A stretch of 64,000 bases of DNA from Saccharothrix sp. NRRL B-16314 (GCF_000716595.1 NZ_JNXC01000022.1:62001-126000), one strand, 5' to 3'. Positions 1 through 11,886 are shown, counted from the stretch's first letter. Notes: generated by a model from the sequence alone, not told the origin. Translations and numbers: made by a program.

Positions 1-735
1 GCGTACAGCGACGGCGACCCGCGGGCGAAGTTCGACGAGGTGCGCGACCACCTGCGCACGCAGTCGATCACGCTGCCGTCCGGCCAGGTCGTGACCTACG
101 ACGGCTACATCGGCCGGGTCACCGGTGACCTGTACGCGCCGACCAGGTTCAAGGCGCTGGCCGCGTGGCTGCAGGGCGTCTACGCGGTGCTGCACCCGGG
201 CGTCGCCACGTTCAGCGCGCAGGCCGAGTTGTTGCCGCCGTTGGCGAACAAGCACGGGCTGGCGGACATCCGGGCCGGGCGCACCGGCGACACCGAGTAC
301 CTGTACGACGACTCGTACTACGGCGTGAACTGCACGGACAAGCCGTTCGTCCGGGTGCCGCAGCTGTTCCCGGTGCTGGCCGCGAAGTGGGAGCGGGAGT
401 CGCCGACGTTCGGCCGCCAGCAGGCCGCGTCCGACCTGCTGACGTGCGCGACCTGGCCGGTGCCCCGTCCCGACCGCTGGGCCGGGCCGTGGCACCGGCG
501 CACGCCGAACCCGGTCGTCGTGGTGGGCAACTACTACGACCCGGCCACGCAGTACGAGTTCTCCAAGCGCATGGCCCGTCAGCTCGGCAACGCGCGGCTG
601 ATCAGCGTGGACTCGTTCGGGCACTGCATCCTCGGTGACAGCGCCGGCGCGGACGCCCTGGTGACGGACTACCTGGTGAACCTCAAGGCCCCGGCCGACG
701 GCCAGGTGTTCCAGCCCAACGCCCAGCCGTTCTAG
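1..735 (+). CDS. Alpha/beta hydrolase with TAP-like C-terminal domain, 5' partial
   Basis: The reading frame is open from the first base of the window, so the gene starts upstream and only about 244 C-terminal residues are visible. The end matches the C-terminal domain of secreted tripeptidyl-aminopeptidase-like alpha/beta hydrolases of actinomycetes. A beta strand and loop reading PVVVVGNYYDPAT carry the probable catalytic Asp, and SFGHCILG carries the probable catalytic His. The nucleophile Ser and any signal peptide lie outside the window. Family knowledge suggests an exported or membrane-bound peptidase or esterase, but the substrate cannot be read from this fragment. Its 3' end overlaps the convergent membrane-protein gene by about 50 bp. 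Confidence 0.8.
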   Translation, partial: AYSDGDPRAKFDEVRDHLRTQSITLPSGQVVTYDGYIGRVTGDLYAPTRFKALAAWLQGVYAVLHPGVATFSAQAELLPPLANKHGLADIRAGRTGDTEYLYDDSYYGVNCTDKPFVRVPQLFPVLAAKWERESPTFGRQQAASDLLTCATWPVPRPDRWAGPWHRRTPNPVVVVGNYYDPATQYEFSKRMARQLGNARLISVDSFGHCILGDSAGADALVTDYLVNLKAPADGQVFQPNAQPF

Positions 736-1507
736 CGGTCCGGGGTGCGGCCGTGGCGAACGCGACGGCCGCACCCGCCAGGACCACCGAGCCCGCCGGG
801 ACCTCGGGGAGCCACCACCCCGGCGACTCCATGGCGAACGCCCCGGCCAGGTAGGCGGCGGCCGTGAGCAGCACGGTCACGTCCCGCCGCCGCCACGCCA
901 GGACGGCGAGGCCTGCCGCCACCACCACCGCGAGCGCCAGCTCGTCGTAGTCGACGTGGTCGAAGGTGACGGCGGTGGCCGACACCATCGTGAAGGAGCC
1001 TTCGTCCGGCGGGTCCACCGCGATGAACCAGCCGTCGAAGGCTTCGCCCAGCCACAGCCAGACGCCGACGAGCAGCAGCGGGTACCAGGCGCCGGGACGG
1101 CGGGCGTGCAGCTCGTAGCCGGCGAGCACCAGCGCGGCCAGGCAGAGCAGGAGCGCCATCGGTTCCCACAGGGCGCCGACGAAACCGACCGCCGCCAGGA
1201 CGTGCCACGGCCGCACGCGGTGGGCGTGCGCGTGGGCGACGACCGCGCCGGCGGCGAGCGCGAACTCGGGGTAGCCGGGGTCGGGCAGCGGCGTGACGCT
1301 CCACATCAGCGCCGCGAACTGCTCCTCGGACAGGAATTGCAGGCCCGGTGCCGGGGGAACGGGCTCGTAGAGGTACCAGAGCGCGATCAAGTAGCCCAGC
1401 GCGGAGCCGCCGAGAGCGGCGCTGCGTGCCCGCCACGCCCAGAACCCCAGACCGATCGCGACCGCCGTCCCGGCCAACAACCTGATCACCTCGACCACGA
1501 ACCCCAC
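683..1507 (-). CDS. Polytopic membrane protein, paralogue of its upstream neighbour
   Basis: This 274-residue protein has about seven hydrophobic segments and no recognised catalytic motif. It aligns over nearly its whole length with the C-terminal two thirds of the preceding gene. Shared blocks include GLGFWAWRARS near the N-terminus, RRPGAWYPLL in the middle and VVLAGAAVAFATA near the end, so the two are tandem duplicates. The GTG start lies 22 bp inside the end of the upstream gene, which suggests translational coupling. The 3' end runs about 50 bp into the convergent hydrolase gene. Function unknown; a membrane-embedded accessory to the neighbouring exporter is possible but not shown. Confidence 0.6.
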   Translation of the reverse strand: MGFVVEVIRLLAGTAVAIGLGFWAWRARSAALGGSALGYLIALWYLYEPVPPAPGLQFLSEEQFAALMWSVTPLPDPGYPEFALAAGAVVAHAHAHRVRPWHVLAAVGFVGALWEPMALLLCLAALVLAGYELHARRPGAWYPLLLVGVWLWLGEAFDGWFIAVDPPDEGSFTMVSATAVTFDHVDYDELALAVVVAAGLAVLAWRRRDVTVLLTAAAYLAGAFAMESPGWWLPEVPAGSVVLAGAAVAFATAAPRTARTAGRWAGTPGRRPGP

Positions 1508-2643
1508 CCCCGGCGGGCAACCCTAGCGATCCGGCAGGGGCGTTTCTCCGGCAGTTCGGGAGGGGCCGTGGCGTACGCGACCGCCGCCCCCGCCAGTACC
1601 ACGACCTGCGCCGGCGGCGCCGACAGCGTGATGAACCAGGGGACGATCAAGGTCTCCCGGTTGGCGGTCACGTAGGCGAATCCACTGTAGACAAGGCCTG
1701 TGAGCAGCATGATCGGGCTCCTGCGCCGCCACGACCACACGGCCAGCACGATTGCGGCCACGACAGCCAGGACGACCTCGTCGTAGCCGGCCACCGAGTT
1801 CGAGGTGGTGGCGGCACTCCGGCCCGAGACCACCAGGAGGGGTGCCTCGCCATCGGGCAGGTTCGAGATCCCCGGCTCGCGGAACGGCGATGCCGGGATC
1901 ACCCTGTCCACGGCCAGCCACACCACCAGACCGACACCGACGACCAGCAGCGGGTACCAGGCGCCGGGACGGCGGGAGTTCAGGTCGTAGGCGGCGGCCA
2001 GCACGGCCACGACCAGCAGGGCCATCGACAGCACGGTCGCCGCGGTGACCTGCGCCAGCAAGCCGGGCAACCCGACGATCGCCACCACGTGCCAAGGTCG
2101 CCGACCGTTCATCCGGGCGTGCGCGAACACGGCGCCCGCGACCACCACCAGCTCCGGGTACGGCGGTAGGTTGAGGTCGAAGGACGGTTCCACGGCAAGC
2201 GGCATGTAGGACATCCAGCCCGTGTACTCGACCTCCCTCGGCATCAACAACCAGAGCGCCGCCAGGTACCCCGCCGCGGTGGCCGCGATCGTGAAGCTGC
2301 GCGCCCGCCACGCCCAGAAGCCCAGGCCGACGGTGACCGCCAGCCCGACCAGGAACCGGCCGACGTCGAACACCGGCGGATCGATCCAGAGCACCCACCA
2401 GCCGATCGATCCCCGGGTCAGCGAGACCGCGAACAGGGTGGCTCCGGTCACCAGCAACGGGAACCAGATGCCGGGCTTCTCGGCGTGCGCCGCACGTGCC
2501 TTCAGCAGCAGTCCCGCGATCACCAGCGAGAGCCCGGTTTCGGCCGGCGGGCCGCCCTCCCACAGCGGGAGGACGAGCCCGACCAGCACGAGTAACGCCC
2601 AGCCGGTGTCGAACCACACGGCTTTCGGTGTGAGGACCCCCAT
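1486..2643 (-). CDS. Polytopic membrane protein of unknown function
   Basis: This 385-residue protein has roughly ten hydrophobic segments separated by short charged loops. Its first 100 residues form an extra block, and the rest is homologous to the downstream gene (GLGFWAWRARS, RRPGAWYPLL, VVLAGAAVAYATA). Within the protein the spacing of WAWRAR-type and SWRRRS-type blocks hints at an internal duplication. The ATG start is 12 bp downstream of the MMPL exporter stop, so the exporter and both membrane proteins probably form one operon. I do not recognise the family. Confidence 0.6.
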   Translation of the reverse strand: MGVLTPKAVWFDTGWALLVLVGLVLPLWEGGPPAETGLSLVIAGLLLKARAAHAEKPGIWFPLLVTGATLFAVSLTRGSIGWWVLWIDPPVFDVGRFLVGLAVTVGLGFWAWRARSFTIAATAAGYLAALWLLMPREVEYTGWMSYMPLAVEPSFDLNLPPYPELVVVAGAVFAHARMNGRRPWHVVAIVGLPGLLAQVTAATVLSMALLVVAVLAAAYDLNSRRPGAWYPLLVVGVGLVVWLAVDRVIPASPFREPGISNLPDGEAPLLVVSGRSAATTSNSVAGYDEVVLAVVAAIVLAVWSWRRRSPIMLLTGLVYSGFAYVTANRETLIVPWFITLSAPPAQVVVLAGAAVAYATAPPELPEKRPCRIARVARRGWGSWSR

Positions 2644-2655
2644 GGGCGCGTAACC

Positions 2656-4737
2656 CTAGCGGCTCTCCGAAATGCCGAACCGGGTGTGCACATGACGCAG
2701 CCACCCCGGCGCCCACCAGTTCGCGCGACCCGCGAGCCGCATCAACGCGGGCACCAGCACGGCCCGCACGAACGTGGCGTCCACGATGATCGCCACCGCC
2801 ATGCCCGCGCCCAACATCTGGAGGTACATCACGCTGCCCGACGCGTAAGCGGCGAACGACAGGGCCAGGATCGCCGCCGCCGCCGTGATGAGCGGCGCGC
2901 TGCGCTGGATCCCGGTGGCGACGGCGGCCCGCTCGTCACCGGTGCGCGCGTACTCCTCGGCGATGCGCGAGACCATGAACACCTCGTAGTCCATGGACAG
3001 CCCGTAGGCGATGCAGAACATCAGGATCGGGATGCTCGGTTCGAGCGTGCCGGTCGGCGTGAAGTCCAGGACGCCCGACAGGTTCCCGTTCTGGAAGCCC
3101 CACACCACAACGCCGAACATGACCCCGAGGCTGAGCAGGTTCAACACGGTTGCCTTGAGCGGCAAGAGGATGCTGCCGGTCATCAGGAACAGCAGCACGA
3201 AGGTGATGATCAGGATCAGGGCCACGACGAGCGGCACGCGGTCGGTCAGCGCGTCGCGGAAGTCGGCCAGTTCGGCCGGGTAGCCGCCGACGAGGTAGTC
3301 GGGCTGGAGGGCGCGGACCTTCGCGACCAACTCCGGCACGTCACCCGAGAGGGCTCCCTGGGACGGGATCGCCGTCCACACCGTGCCGTAGCCGTTGGTC
3401 TCCACGTCGACCTGCACGATGCCGGGGACGTCCCCGAGCCGTGCCGCGAAGTCGTCATCCTGCGCACCTTCGTTCCGGGCGCCCTTGGCGATCACGCGGA
3501 TGGCGTCGGTCTGCTCCTGACCGAAACCGTCGCGGATCTGGTCCTGCACGATCCGGCTGGACGCGTCGGCGGGCAGGATCCGGTCGTCGGGCAGGCCGAA
3601 CTTCAGGCCCAGCACCGGTGAGGCGAGCAGGAGCAGCAACGCCAGCACCGCACCACCCACCAGGACCGGCCGGTTCATCACCGTGTTCGCCGTCCGTGCC
3701 CAGAATCCGAGGGCGCCGAAACCGTTGGACCGTTCGACGGCCGGGTGCGGCTTGAGGGACGCGAGGGCGGCGGGCAGGACGGTGAGCGCGCCGACCACGG
3801 CGAAACCGACCACCAGCACGCCCGCGTAGGCGAAGGAACGCAGGAACGGGAAGGGGAACAGCAGCAGCATCGCCAGGGACGCGGCCACGGTGAGTCCGCT
3901 GAACAGGACCGTGCGCCCGGCCGTCGCCACCGCCCGTTCAACCGCTTCCGGCACGCTCGCGCCGCCGGCGAGTTCCTCGCGGTAACGGGCGATGACGAAC
4001 AGGCAGTAGTCCACGCCCAGTGCCAGGCCCATGACCAGGGTGATGTTCGCGGCGAACGTGGAGACCTCGGTCAGGGCCGTGAGCCCGCGCAGCGCGGCCA
4101 GGGTGCCGACCATGGCGAACAGGCCAACGCCGAGCGTCGTCAACGCCAGGGAAACCCGGCGGTACAACAGGATCAGCAGGAGCAGCACCACCGGCACCAC
4201 GATGAGCTCGGCGCGCAGGAAGTCCTTGGCGGCCTGGGCGCCGACCTGGCGGAACACCTCGTCCTGCCCGCCGACGCCCACGGTGATCACGTCGTCCGCC
4301 CGGGTGAACCGTTCGGACAGTTCCGCGATGGCCTTGCGGGCCTCGGTGGCCGAGCCCGGAACCCACGCCAGGATCAACGCCTGGCTGCCGTCCTCGGACT
4401 TGAGCGCCGGGCTCTCGCGGTCCCAGTAGGACTCGACCTGGCGCACCTCGGGCGCGAGTTCCGCGGCCAGCGCACGGCCCCGCTCGGCGTTGCGCGGATC
4501 GTCCACGTCGCCGCCGCGTGCCGTGACCAGCAGGGTCAGGTTGGGGTTGCCGGTGTCGAACTCCTCGGCCAGCACCTCGGCCGCGCGCAGCGACTCCGTG
4601 CCCGGCGCCTCGAAGCGGGACAAGGACAGCGCCGCCAACGTGCCGCTGCCCACGACGGCCGCCGCCACCGCGACGATCGCGGCGACGATCAGGATCAAGC
4701 GTCGCCGGCGCACGGCGAATCGCCCCAGCTTGAACAC
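2656..4737 (-). CDS. MMPL/RND-type membrane exporter
   Basis: This 693-residue protein of the MMPL family exports lipids or drugs across the membrane using the proton gradient. It has the usual layout: one TM segment, a large extracytoplasmic loop, five TM segments, a second loop and a final TM block. The family signature appears twice, as ALGVDYCLFVIARYREE in the first TM block and as YGLSMDYEVFMVSRIAEEY in the second. I chose the GTG at 4737 because a GAGGAG site lies 8 bp upstream; longer frames would run through the operator region. A TetR gene is divergent and two palindromic sites lie between, so substrate-relieved repression is likely. The substrate is unknown. Confidence 0.88.
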   Translation of the reverse strand: MFKLGRFAVRRRRLILIVAAIVAVAAAVVGSGTLAALSLSRFEAPGTESLRAAEVLAEEFDTGNPNLTLLVTARGGDVDDPRNAERGRALAAELAPEVRQVESYWDRESPALKSEDGSQALILAWVPGSATEARKAIAELSERFTRADDVITVGVGGQDEVFRQVGAQAAKDFLRAELIVVPVVLLLLILLYRRVSLALTTLGVGLFAMVGTLAALRGLTALTEVSTFAANITLVMGLALGVDYCLFVIARYREELAGGASVPEAVERAVATAGRTVLFSGLTVAASLAMLLLFPFPFLRSFAYAGVLVVGFAVVGALTVLPAALASLKPHPAVERSNGFGALGFWARTANTVMNRPVLVGGAVLALLLLLASPVLGLKFGLPDDRILPADASSRIVQDQIRDGFGQEQTDAIRVIAKGARNEGAQDDDFAARLGDVPGIVQVDVETNGYGTVWTAIPSQGALSGDVPELVAKVRALQPDYLVGGYPAELADFRDALTDRVPLVVALILIITFVLLFLMTGSILLPLKATVLNLLSLGVMFGVVVWGFQNGNLSGVLDFTPTGTLEPSIPILMFCIAYGLSMDYEVFMVSRIAEEYARTGDERAAVATGIQRSAPLITAAAAILALSFAAYASGSVMYLQMLGAGMAVAIIVDATFVRAVLVPALMRLAGRANWWAPGWLRHVHTRFGISESR

Positions 4738-4760
4738 GGGGTACTCCTCGGATCGGGCAG

Positions 4761-4782
4761 AATGCGAGCAAGTGCTCGTGTT
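4761..4782. promoter_or_regulatory. Probable TetR operator, copy 1
   Basis: The core CGAGCAAGTGCTCG is an inverted repeat of CGAGCA around a 2-bp centre. It lies 24 bp upstream of the MMPL start in the exporter-TetR intergenic region. A second near-identical site lies in the opposite orientation beside the tetR gene. Both fit the shared pattern CGAGCAAGTRCTCGTRTT. Confidence 0.75.
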
Positions 4783-4786
4783 CTGA

Positions 4787-4808
4787 AAATACGAGTACTT
4801 GCTCGTGT
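4787..4808. promoter_or_regulatory. Probable TetR operator, copy 2
   Basis: Read on the minus strand this site contains CGAGCAAGTACTCG, one base different from copy 1. The centres of the two sites are about 27 bp apart, so two dimers could bind the same region. The site ends 27 bp before the proposed tetR start, which fits autoregulation together with control of the exporter. Confidence 0.75.
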
Positions 4809-4835
4809 TTGTCAACGAGTGGCAAGGTGGTGCCC

Positions 4836-5438
4836 GTGGAGCCGAAGGTGGTGCGCCGGCAGGCGCGGGGTGAACGGCGGATGGCCGAACTCCAGGACGC
4901 GGCGGCGGCGGTGTTCGCCGAAGTCGGCTACGAGGCCGCGACTACCAACGCCATCGCCGCGCGGGCAGGCGTGTCGCCGGGCACGCTGTACCAGTTCTAC
5001 GGCAACAAGGAGGCCATCGCGCAGGCGTTGGCGGACCGGTACCTGGAGCAGCTGCGGTCCGCTCACGGGGCGTTGACGCCGGAGTTGGCGCACCTGCCGC
5101 TGGACGAGCTGGTCGACCGGATGGCCGGGCCGATGATCGAGGTGAACGTGGCCAACCCGGGCTTCAAGGCGTTGTTCGGTCGGGCCGACATGCCGGAACG
5201 CCTGGCCGAGCCGACCCGGGCCGTGCACGCGGCCCTGTTCGGGCGGATCGACGCGGTGCTCGCGGCTCGCCGCCCGGACCTGCCCGCCGCCGACCGCGTC
5301 CGTGCCGCGCAGGTGACCATGCGGCTGTTCGGCGGGCTGATCCCGATGATCGTGTCGGCCGGGGAGGACGAGCGCCCGGCGTTGGTGGAGGAGCTGAAGA
5401 AGGTGCTGCGCGGCTACCTCGTGCAGATCCTCGGGTGA
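4836..5438 (+). CDS. TetR/AcrR family transcriptional regulator
   Basis: This is a 200-residue one-domain repressor of the usual family size. Residues 10-60 form the DNA-binding helix-turn-helix, with a recognition helix in AGVSPGTLYQFYGNKEAIAQAL, the classic TetR signature. The remainder is an all-helical ligand-binding and dimerisation domain. The frame opens at a TTG at 4809, but I prefer the GTG at 4836 because AAGGTGG lies just upstream and the longer frame starts next to an operator. It is divergent from the MMPL exporter and probably represses it. Confidence 0.9.
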   Translation: MEPKVVRRQARGERRMAELQDAAAAVFAEVGYEAATTNAIAARAGVSPGTLYQFYGNKEAIAQALADRYLEQLRSAHGALTPELAHLPLDELVDRMAGPMIEVNVANPGFKALFGRADMPERLAEPTRAVHAALFGRIDAVLAARRPDLPAADRVRAAQVTMRLFGGLIPMIVSAGEDERPALVEELKKVLRGYLVQILG

Positions 5439-5446
5439 ACGCGCGG

Positions 5447-5480
5447 ACGTGAGGGACGCCCTGATCGGCGCCCCTCACGT
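5447..5480. terminator. Bidirectional hairpin terminator
   Basis: Arms of 14 bp, beginning ACGTGAGGGACGCC, pair with one mismatch across a 6-nt loop. The hairpin sits between the convergent tetR and vWA genes. No U tract is present, as is usual for actinomycete terminators. Confidence 0.7.
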
Positions 5481-5515
5481 CCTGTCGTGCGGCCTGTCGC
5501 TCACCTCGTCGGCGC

Positions 5516-7216
5516 CTACTTCGGCGGCGGCGGGACCAGGCAGCTGATCGGCGTCGACTGGTTGCCCGACGCGTCCACGCCGTAGACGAGCGCGTCGCCC
5601 TTGAGCGTGATGCGCCAGTCGATGTCACCGACACCCGGCTTCTGGTTCGGCGTCGCACCCGGCGCCTGCACCAGCTTGATCTTCGTGCCGGACGGGAACC
5701 CGCCGAACACGGCCGTGCTGGCCGAGTCGGAGACGAAGACCTGCGGGTCCGGGTCGACCGCGTCGGTCGCGGTCAGGACGAAGAAGCCGTCCTCGTTGTC
5801 GGCCGGCGGCTCGGTGCCACCGCCCGGGTTGTTGGTGGGCTGGCACGTCACGACCGGGGGCGTGGTGTCCACCCAGTCCTTCAGCACGTCGTCGCACACC
5901 TGGTTGCCGGCGGCGTGCGTGAAGCAGCCGCGGATCGAGTCCGTGCCGAGGCCCGCGAGGCCCTGGGTGGCCGGGTAGACGAAGTCCACCGTGCCGGCGG
6001 CCGAGGTGTTGCCGCCACCGGCCGCGTTCACGTTCGGGCCGGACAGGATCGTGAAGGTGACCGGGACGGACGCCACGGGGTCGCCGAAGTCGTCGGTGAC
6101 GGTCGCGGTCACGGTGTGCGTCTGGCCCGGCGTGCCGAGCTCGTTGACCTCGTGCTCGGGCTCGACGTCGATGGCCGCCGCGCAACCGCGCACGTTCACC
6201 GTCGGGTTGCCGAACGCCACGACGTGGCCCTCGGTGTCGGAGTAGGTGACCGACGGGTTGACCGCCAGCGCGCCGCCACCGGCGGTCGGGACGTGGGTCG
6301 CGGTGAACGTCAGGGTCACCGCTTCGGTGCCGAGCTCGTCGATGGTCCAGGTGAGCTGGTTGCCGGCCTGGACGACCGAGCCCTTGGAGACCGCCGCGCC
6401 GCTCGCGGTGAACTGCGGCGCCACGGTGTCGACCACGGTCACGTTCGTCGCCGCGGGCACCACGATGGCCGCGCCGATGGCTTCGAAGACCTCTTGCAGC
6501 TGTGCGGGAGTCGGAGCCTCGTAGTAGTGCGTGGCGTCGGGGTCCGTCGTCCAGTCCCGGATCTCGGCGGAGTCGACGGAGCCGAGGCCGATGCCGAAGA
6601 TCTCGGTGCCGGCCGCGCGTGCCGCCGCGGCGGCGGGGCTCGCGTCCGGGCCGACGGTCGTCTGGCCGTCGGTCATGATGACCATCGTCTTGGAGTTGGT
6701 GGGCACCGATCCGGCGAGTTCCGCCTGGCCGGTCGAGATGGCGGCGGAGTGGTTCGTGCCGCCGGACGCGTTGAGCGCGTCGATGGCGGACTTGGCGGCG
6801 TTCGCGTCCGACGAGAGCGGGGCGTCCACCGTGGCGCCGTCGGCGAAGCTGACCACGCCGATGCGGCTGCCGTTGGCGATCACGCCGTTCAGCGAGCCGT
6901 CGGTGGCCTCGTCGATGATGTCCACGAACGACTTGGCGGCGTTCTTGAGGTCGCCGATGGCCCCGGCCATGCTGCCGGACCGGTCGAGCACCAGCTCGAT
7001 GTCCACCGGGTTGCCGGAGATGCCGGTCTGGGCGTCGAGCGTCACGGTGACCGGGACGGAGCCGCCACAGCTGATGTCGGTGGCGCCGAGCGCCTTGGTG
7101 CCGGTGACCGTTCCACCGGCCGCTGATGCCGCGGTGGTCGTGGCGAGTGGGGCGGCGAGCGCGGCCAAGAGGATCGCGGTTACGCCACAAGCCCGTCTTC
7201 GGGAGTTCTTGTGCAT
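5516..7216 (-). CDS. Secreted von Willebrand factor A domain protein with Ig-like modules
   Basis: This 566-residue protein begins with a signal peptide that ends near ASAA at about residue 33. Residues 65-250 form a vWA domain with a MIDAS metal site: DRSGSM, a downstream Thr, and the MTDGQTT loop. A conserved-repeat type beta domain follows at about 255-350. A Big-1 like Ig domain (VNELGTPGQTHTVTATVTD) follows that, and the C-terminal part has paired Cys residues. The ATG at 7216 was preferred to the GTG at 7228 because a GAGGAGG site would overlap the latter. There is no sortase motif or C-terminal anchor, so it is probably released or loosely wall-bound. A role in adhesion or protein binding is inferred from the family. 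Confidence 0.75.
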   Translation of the reverse strand: MHKNSRRRACGVTAILLAALAAPLATTTAASAAGGTVTGTKALGATDISCGGSVPVTVTLDAQTGISGNPVDIELVLDRSGSMAGAIGDLKNAAKSFVDIIDEATDGSLNGVIANGSRIGVVSFADGATVDAPLSSDANAAKSAIDALNASGGTNHSAAISTGQAELAGSVPTNSKTMVIMTDGQTTVGPDASPAAAAARAAGTEIFGIGLGSVDSAEIRDWTTDPDATHYYEAPTPAQLQEVFEAIGAAIVVPAATNVTVVDTVAPQFTASGAAVSKGSVVQAGNQLTWTIDELGTEAVTLTFTATHVPTAGGGALAVNPSVTYSDTEGHVVAFGNPTVNVRGCAAAIDVEPEHEVNELGTPGQTHTVTATVTDDFGDPVASVPVTFTILSGPNVNAAGGGNTSAAGTVDFVYPATQGLAGLGTDSIRGCFTHAAGNQVCDDVLKDWVDTTPPVVTCQPTNNPGGGTEPPADNEDGFFVLTATDAVDPDPQVFVSDSASTAVFGGFPSGTKIKLVQAPGATPNQKPGVGDIDWRITLKGDALVYGVDASGNQSTPISCLVPPPPK

Positions 7217-7582
7217 TCGGGTTCGCACCTCCTCGTGCGTGCCGACGGGTGTGAATCCCCCTCTGGAATCACGCCTGAGTATTCCGGTGAAGCCGGGTAA
7301 GTCAGTCCCCGAACAGGTGCGGACCAGCGACGATCCGACCTAATGACGTTCCGAGCGAGTCGGATGGCGTCGGCATGACGAGGTTAAGCGCGTATTCTGT
7401 AGAACGACAATACCTTCACCCGTTCGGTCTAGCAGAAATGATCCGTCGTTTTCGATCTGCGCTTCGTTACATTGATTGTCGGAATTGTGACGACAATGCG
7501 GCGGACGAGTGGCGCGCAACCCGTTTCCAGGCGTGGAAGTCGTCTGTCGACCAGTCCCGTCGGCCCTGGAACACTGGACCTC
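7217..7582. other. Divergent intergenic region, 366 bp
   Basis: No gene is supported here. The part from about 7371 to 7500 is clearly AT-richer than its surroundings and should hold the promoters of the vWA gene and the macrodomain gene. A 7-bp inverted repeat, ATTGTCG and CGACAAT with a 9-nt spacer, lies at 7475-7497, about 85 bp before the macrodomain start. It could be an operator or a short hairpin. Confidence 0.5.
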
Positions 7583-8104
7583 GTGGCGCGGATCGAGCTC
7601 GTCCTCGGTGACATCACCGAGCAGCATGTCGACGTCGTGGTGAACGCCGCGAACTCGTCCCTGCTCGGAGGTGGTGGTGTCGACGGCGCCATCCACCGCA
7701 AGGGAGGCCCGGACATCCTGGCGGAGTGCCGCAAGCTCCGTGCGGGCCACTACGGGCGCGGCCTCAGGACCGGCCAGGCCGTGGCCACGACCGCCGGCCG
7801 CCTGCCCGCGAAGTGGGTGGTGCACACCGTGGGGCCGGTCTGGTCGCCGACGGAGGACCACTCCGGCCTGCTGGCCGACTGCTACCGCAACTCCCTGCGC
7901 GCAGCCGCGGACCTCGGTGCCCGCACCATCGCGTTCCCCGCGATCTCCACCGGCGTCTACCGCTGGCCGATCGCCTCCGCCGCTCGCGTCGCCCTGACGA
8001 CGGTCGCCGAGGTGTCGTCGGACCTCCCGACCATCGCCACCGTCCACTTCGTCCTCTTCGACCGCGCCGCCTACGACGCTTTCCGAGCCGCAACGGCTCC
8101 TTGA
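7583..8104 (+). CDS. Macrodomain protein (ADP-ribose binding or hydrolase)
   Basis: This 173-residue single-domain protein binds ADP-ribose and in many relatives removes ADP-ribose from proteins or O-acetyl-ADP-ribose. The signature is clear: VLGDITEQHVDVVVNAANS at the start, the Gly-rich loop LLGGGGVDGAIH, and ISTGVYRWP near the end. It belongs to the MacroD/YmdB class, with Asn and Asp in VVNAAN and VDGAIH. The frame opens at 7472, but homology begins at ARIELVLGDIT, so I chose the GTG at 7583. A weak Shine-Dalgarno leaves the start uncertain. It is alone on its strand, and a sirtuin 7 kb away is a possible but unlinked functional partner. Confidence 0.88.
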   Translation: MARIELVLGDITEQHVDVVVNAANSSLLGGGGVDGAIHRKGGPDILAECRKLRAGHYGRGLRTGQAVATTAGRLPAKWVVHTVGPVWSPTEDHSGLLADCYRNSLRAAADLGARTIAFPAISTGVYRWPIASAARVALTTVAEVSSDLPTIATVHFVLFDRAAYDAFRAATAP

Positions 8105-8110
8105 GCAGCG

Positions 8111-8144
8111 AAAGGGCCGCCCACCCGGAGGTGGACGGCCCCTT
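8111..8144. terminator. Bidirectional hairpin terminator
   Basis: Arms AAAGGGCCGCCCACC and GGTGGACGGCCCCTT pair over 15 bp with two wobble or mismatch positions around a 4-nt CGGA loop. The hairpin lies between the convergent macrodomain and aconitase genes. Confidence 0.8.
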
Positions 8145-8156
8145 CTGGGGTGTCGA

Positions 8157-10985
<2,829 letters not shown>

Positions 10986-11139
10986 GTGAAACTCCATCTG
11001 GTCACGCGCGAAGTCGGTAGGGGAACTTCTGTCGAGTCTTCCGCACCGTCCGGTGCGGCGCCCTCTCACCCCAAACAGTACGCGTGTCCTGTATTCCGCT
11101 TCAACCCGGTCCTACGTTGATCGGGGCATCATCACATCC

Positions 11140-11886
11140 GTGGTGCGTCTTGATCGAATCGGCAAGCGCTACGGCCGCGGGCCGTGGGTGTTGCGCGACG
11201 TCTCGCTGACCGTGGAACGCGGTGAAGTGGTCGTGCTGCGCGGCGGCAACGGGTCGGGCAAGTCGACCTTGTTGCGCGTCGCGGCGGGCGTCACGGCGCC
11301 GTCGGCAGGCCTGGTGCGCAGGGGCGCGTCGGTCGGGTACGTGCCGGAGCGGTTCCCGACCGGCGTGAAGCTGTCCGCGCGGGACTACCTGCGCCACCTC
11401 GCCGACGTGCGGGGCGTGCCGGTGCGGTGGGACCTGGTGGAGGCGCTGGGTTTCGTCGGTGAACCGACCGCGCCGATGGCGACCCTGTCGAAGGGCAACA
11501 CGCAGAAGATCGCTCTGGCGCAGGCGTTGCACGCGACGGACCTGCTGGTGCTGGACGAGCCGTGGTCCGGGCTGGACGCCGCCGCGGCCGGTGCGCTGAC
11601 CGACCTCGTGGCGTCGTCGGAGGCGGCCGTCGTGCTGACCGACCACCACGGGCACGACGTGCCGGGTGCCCGCGAGGTGGCGCTGGGCGCGGTCGCCCAG
11701 GGTGGCGTGGTGATCGAACTGGACTCGGTGGGGGAGGCGTTCGCGCTGATCAGCTCGTTGGAAGGGGTGTCCGCGGCACGTGCGGTCGGCGGCGGGGCGC
11801 GGGTCGAGGTGCGGGCCGGGTTCAGCGACGGCGTGCTGGCCGAGGCGCTGCGGCTCGGCTGCTCGGTGCGGAGCGTCCGCTCGTGA
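11140..11886 (+). CDS. ABC transporter ATP-binding protein
   Basis: This protein of about 248 residues carries the ATPase core: Walker A GGNGSGKST near residues 36-44, a signature region LSKGNTQKIALAQAL, Walker B LLVLDEPWSGLD and an H-loop His in LTDHHGH. The signature is LSKGN rather than LSGGQ, as is common in exporters of this small two-gene type. The start is uncertain: GTG codons occur at 11140 and 11143 and no clear Shine-Dalgarno is present. It overlaps the downstream permease gene by 4 bp, so the two proteins should form one transporter. The substrate is unknown. Confidence 0.88.
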   Translation: MVRLDRIGKRYGRGPWVLRDVSLTVERGEVVVLRGGNGSGKSTLLRVAAGVTAPSAGLVRRGASVGYVPERFPTGVKLSARDYLRHLADVRGVPVRWDLVEALGFVGEPTAPMATLSKGNTQKIALAQALHATDLLVLDEPWSGLDAAAAGALTDLVASSEAAVVLTDHHGHDVPGAREVALGAVAQGGVVIELDSVGEAFALISSLEGVSAARAVGGGARVEVRAGFSDGVLAEALRLGCSVRSVRS

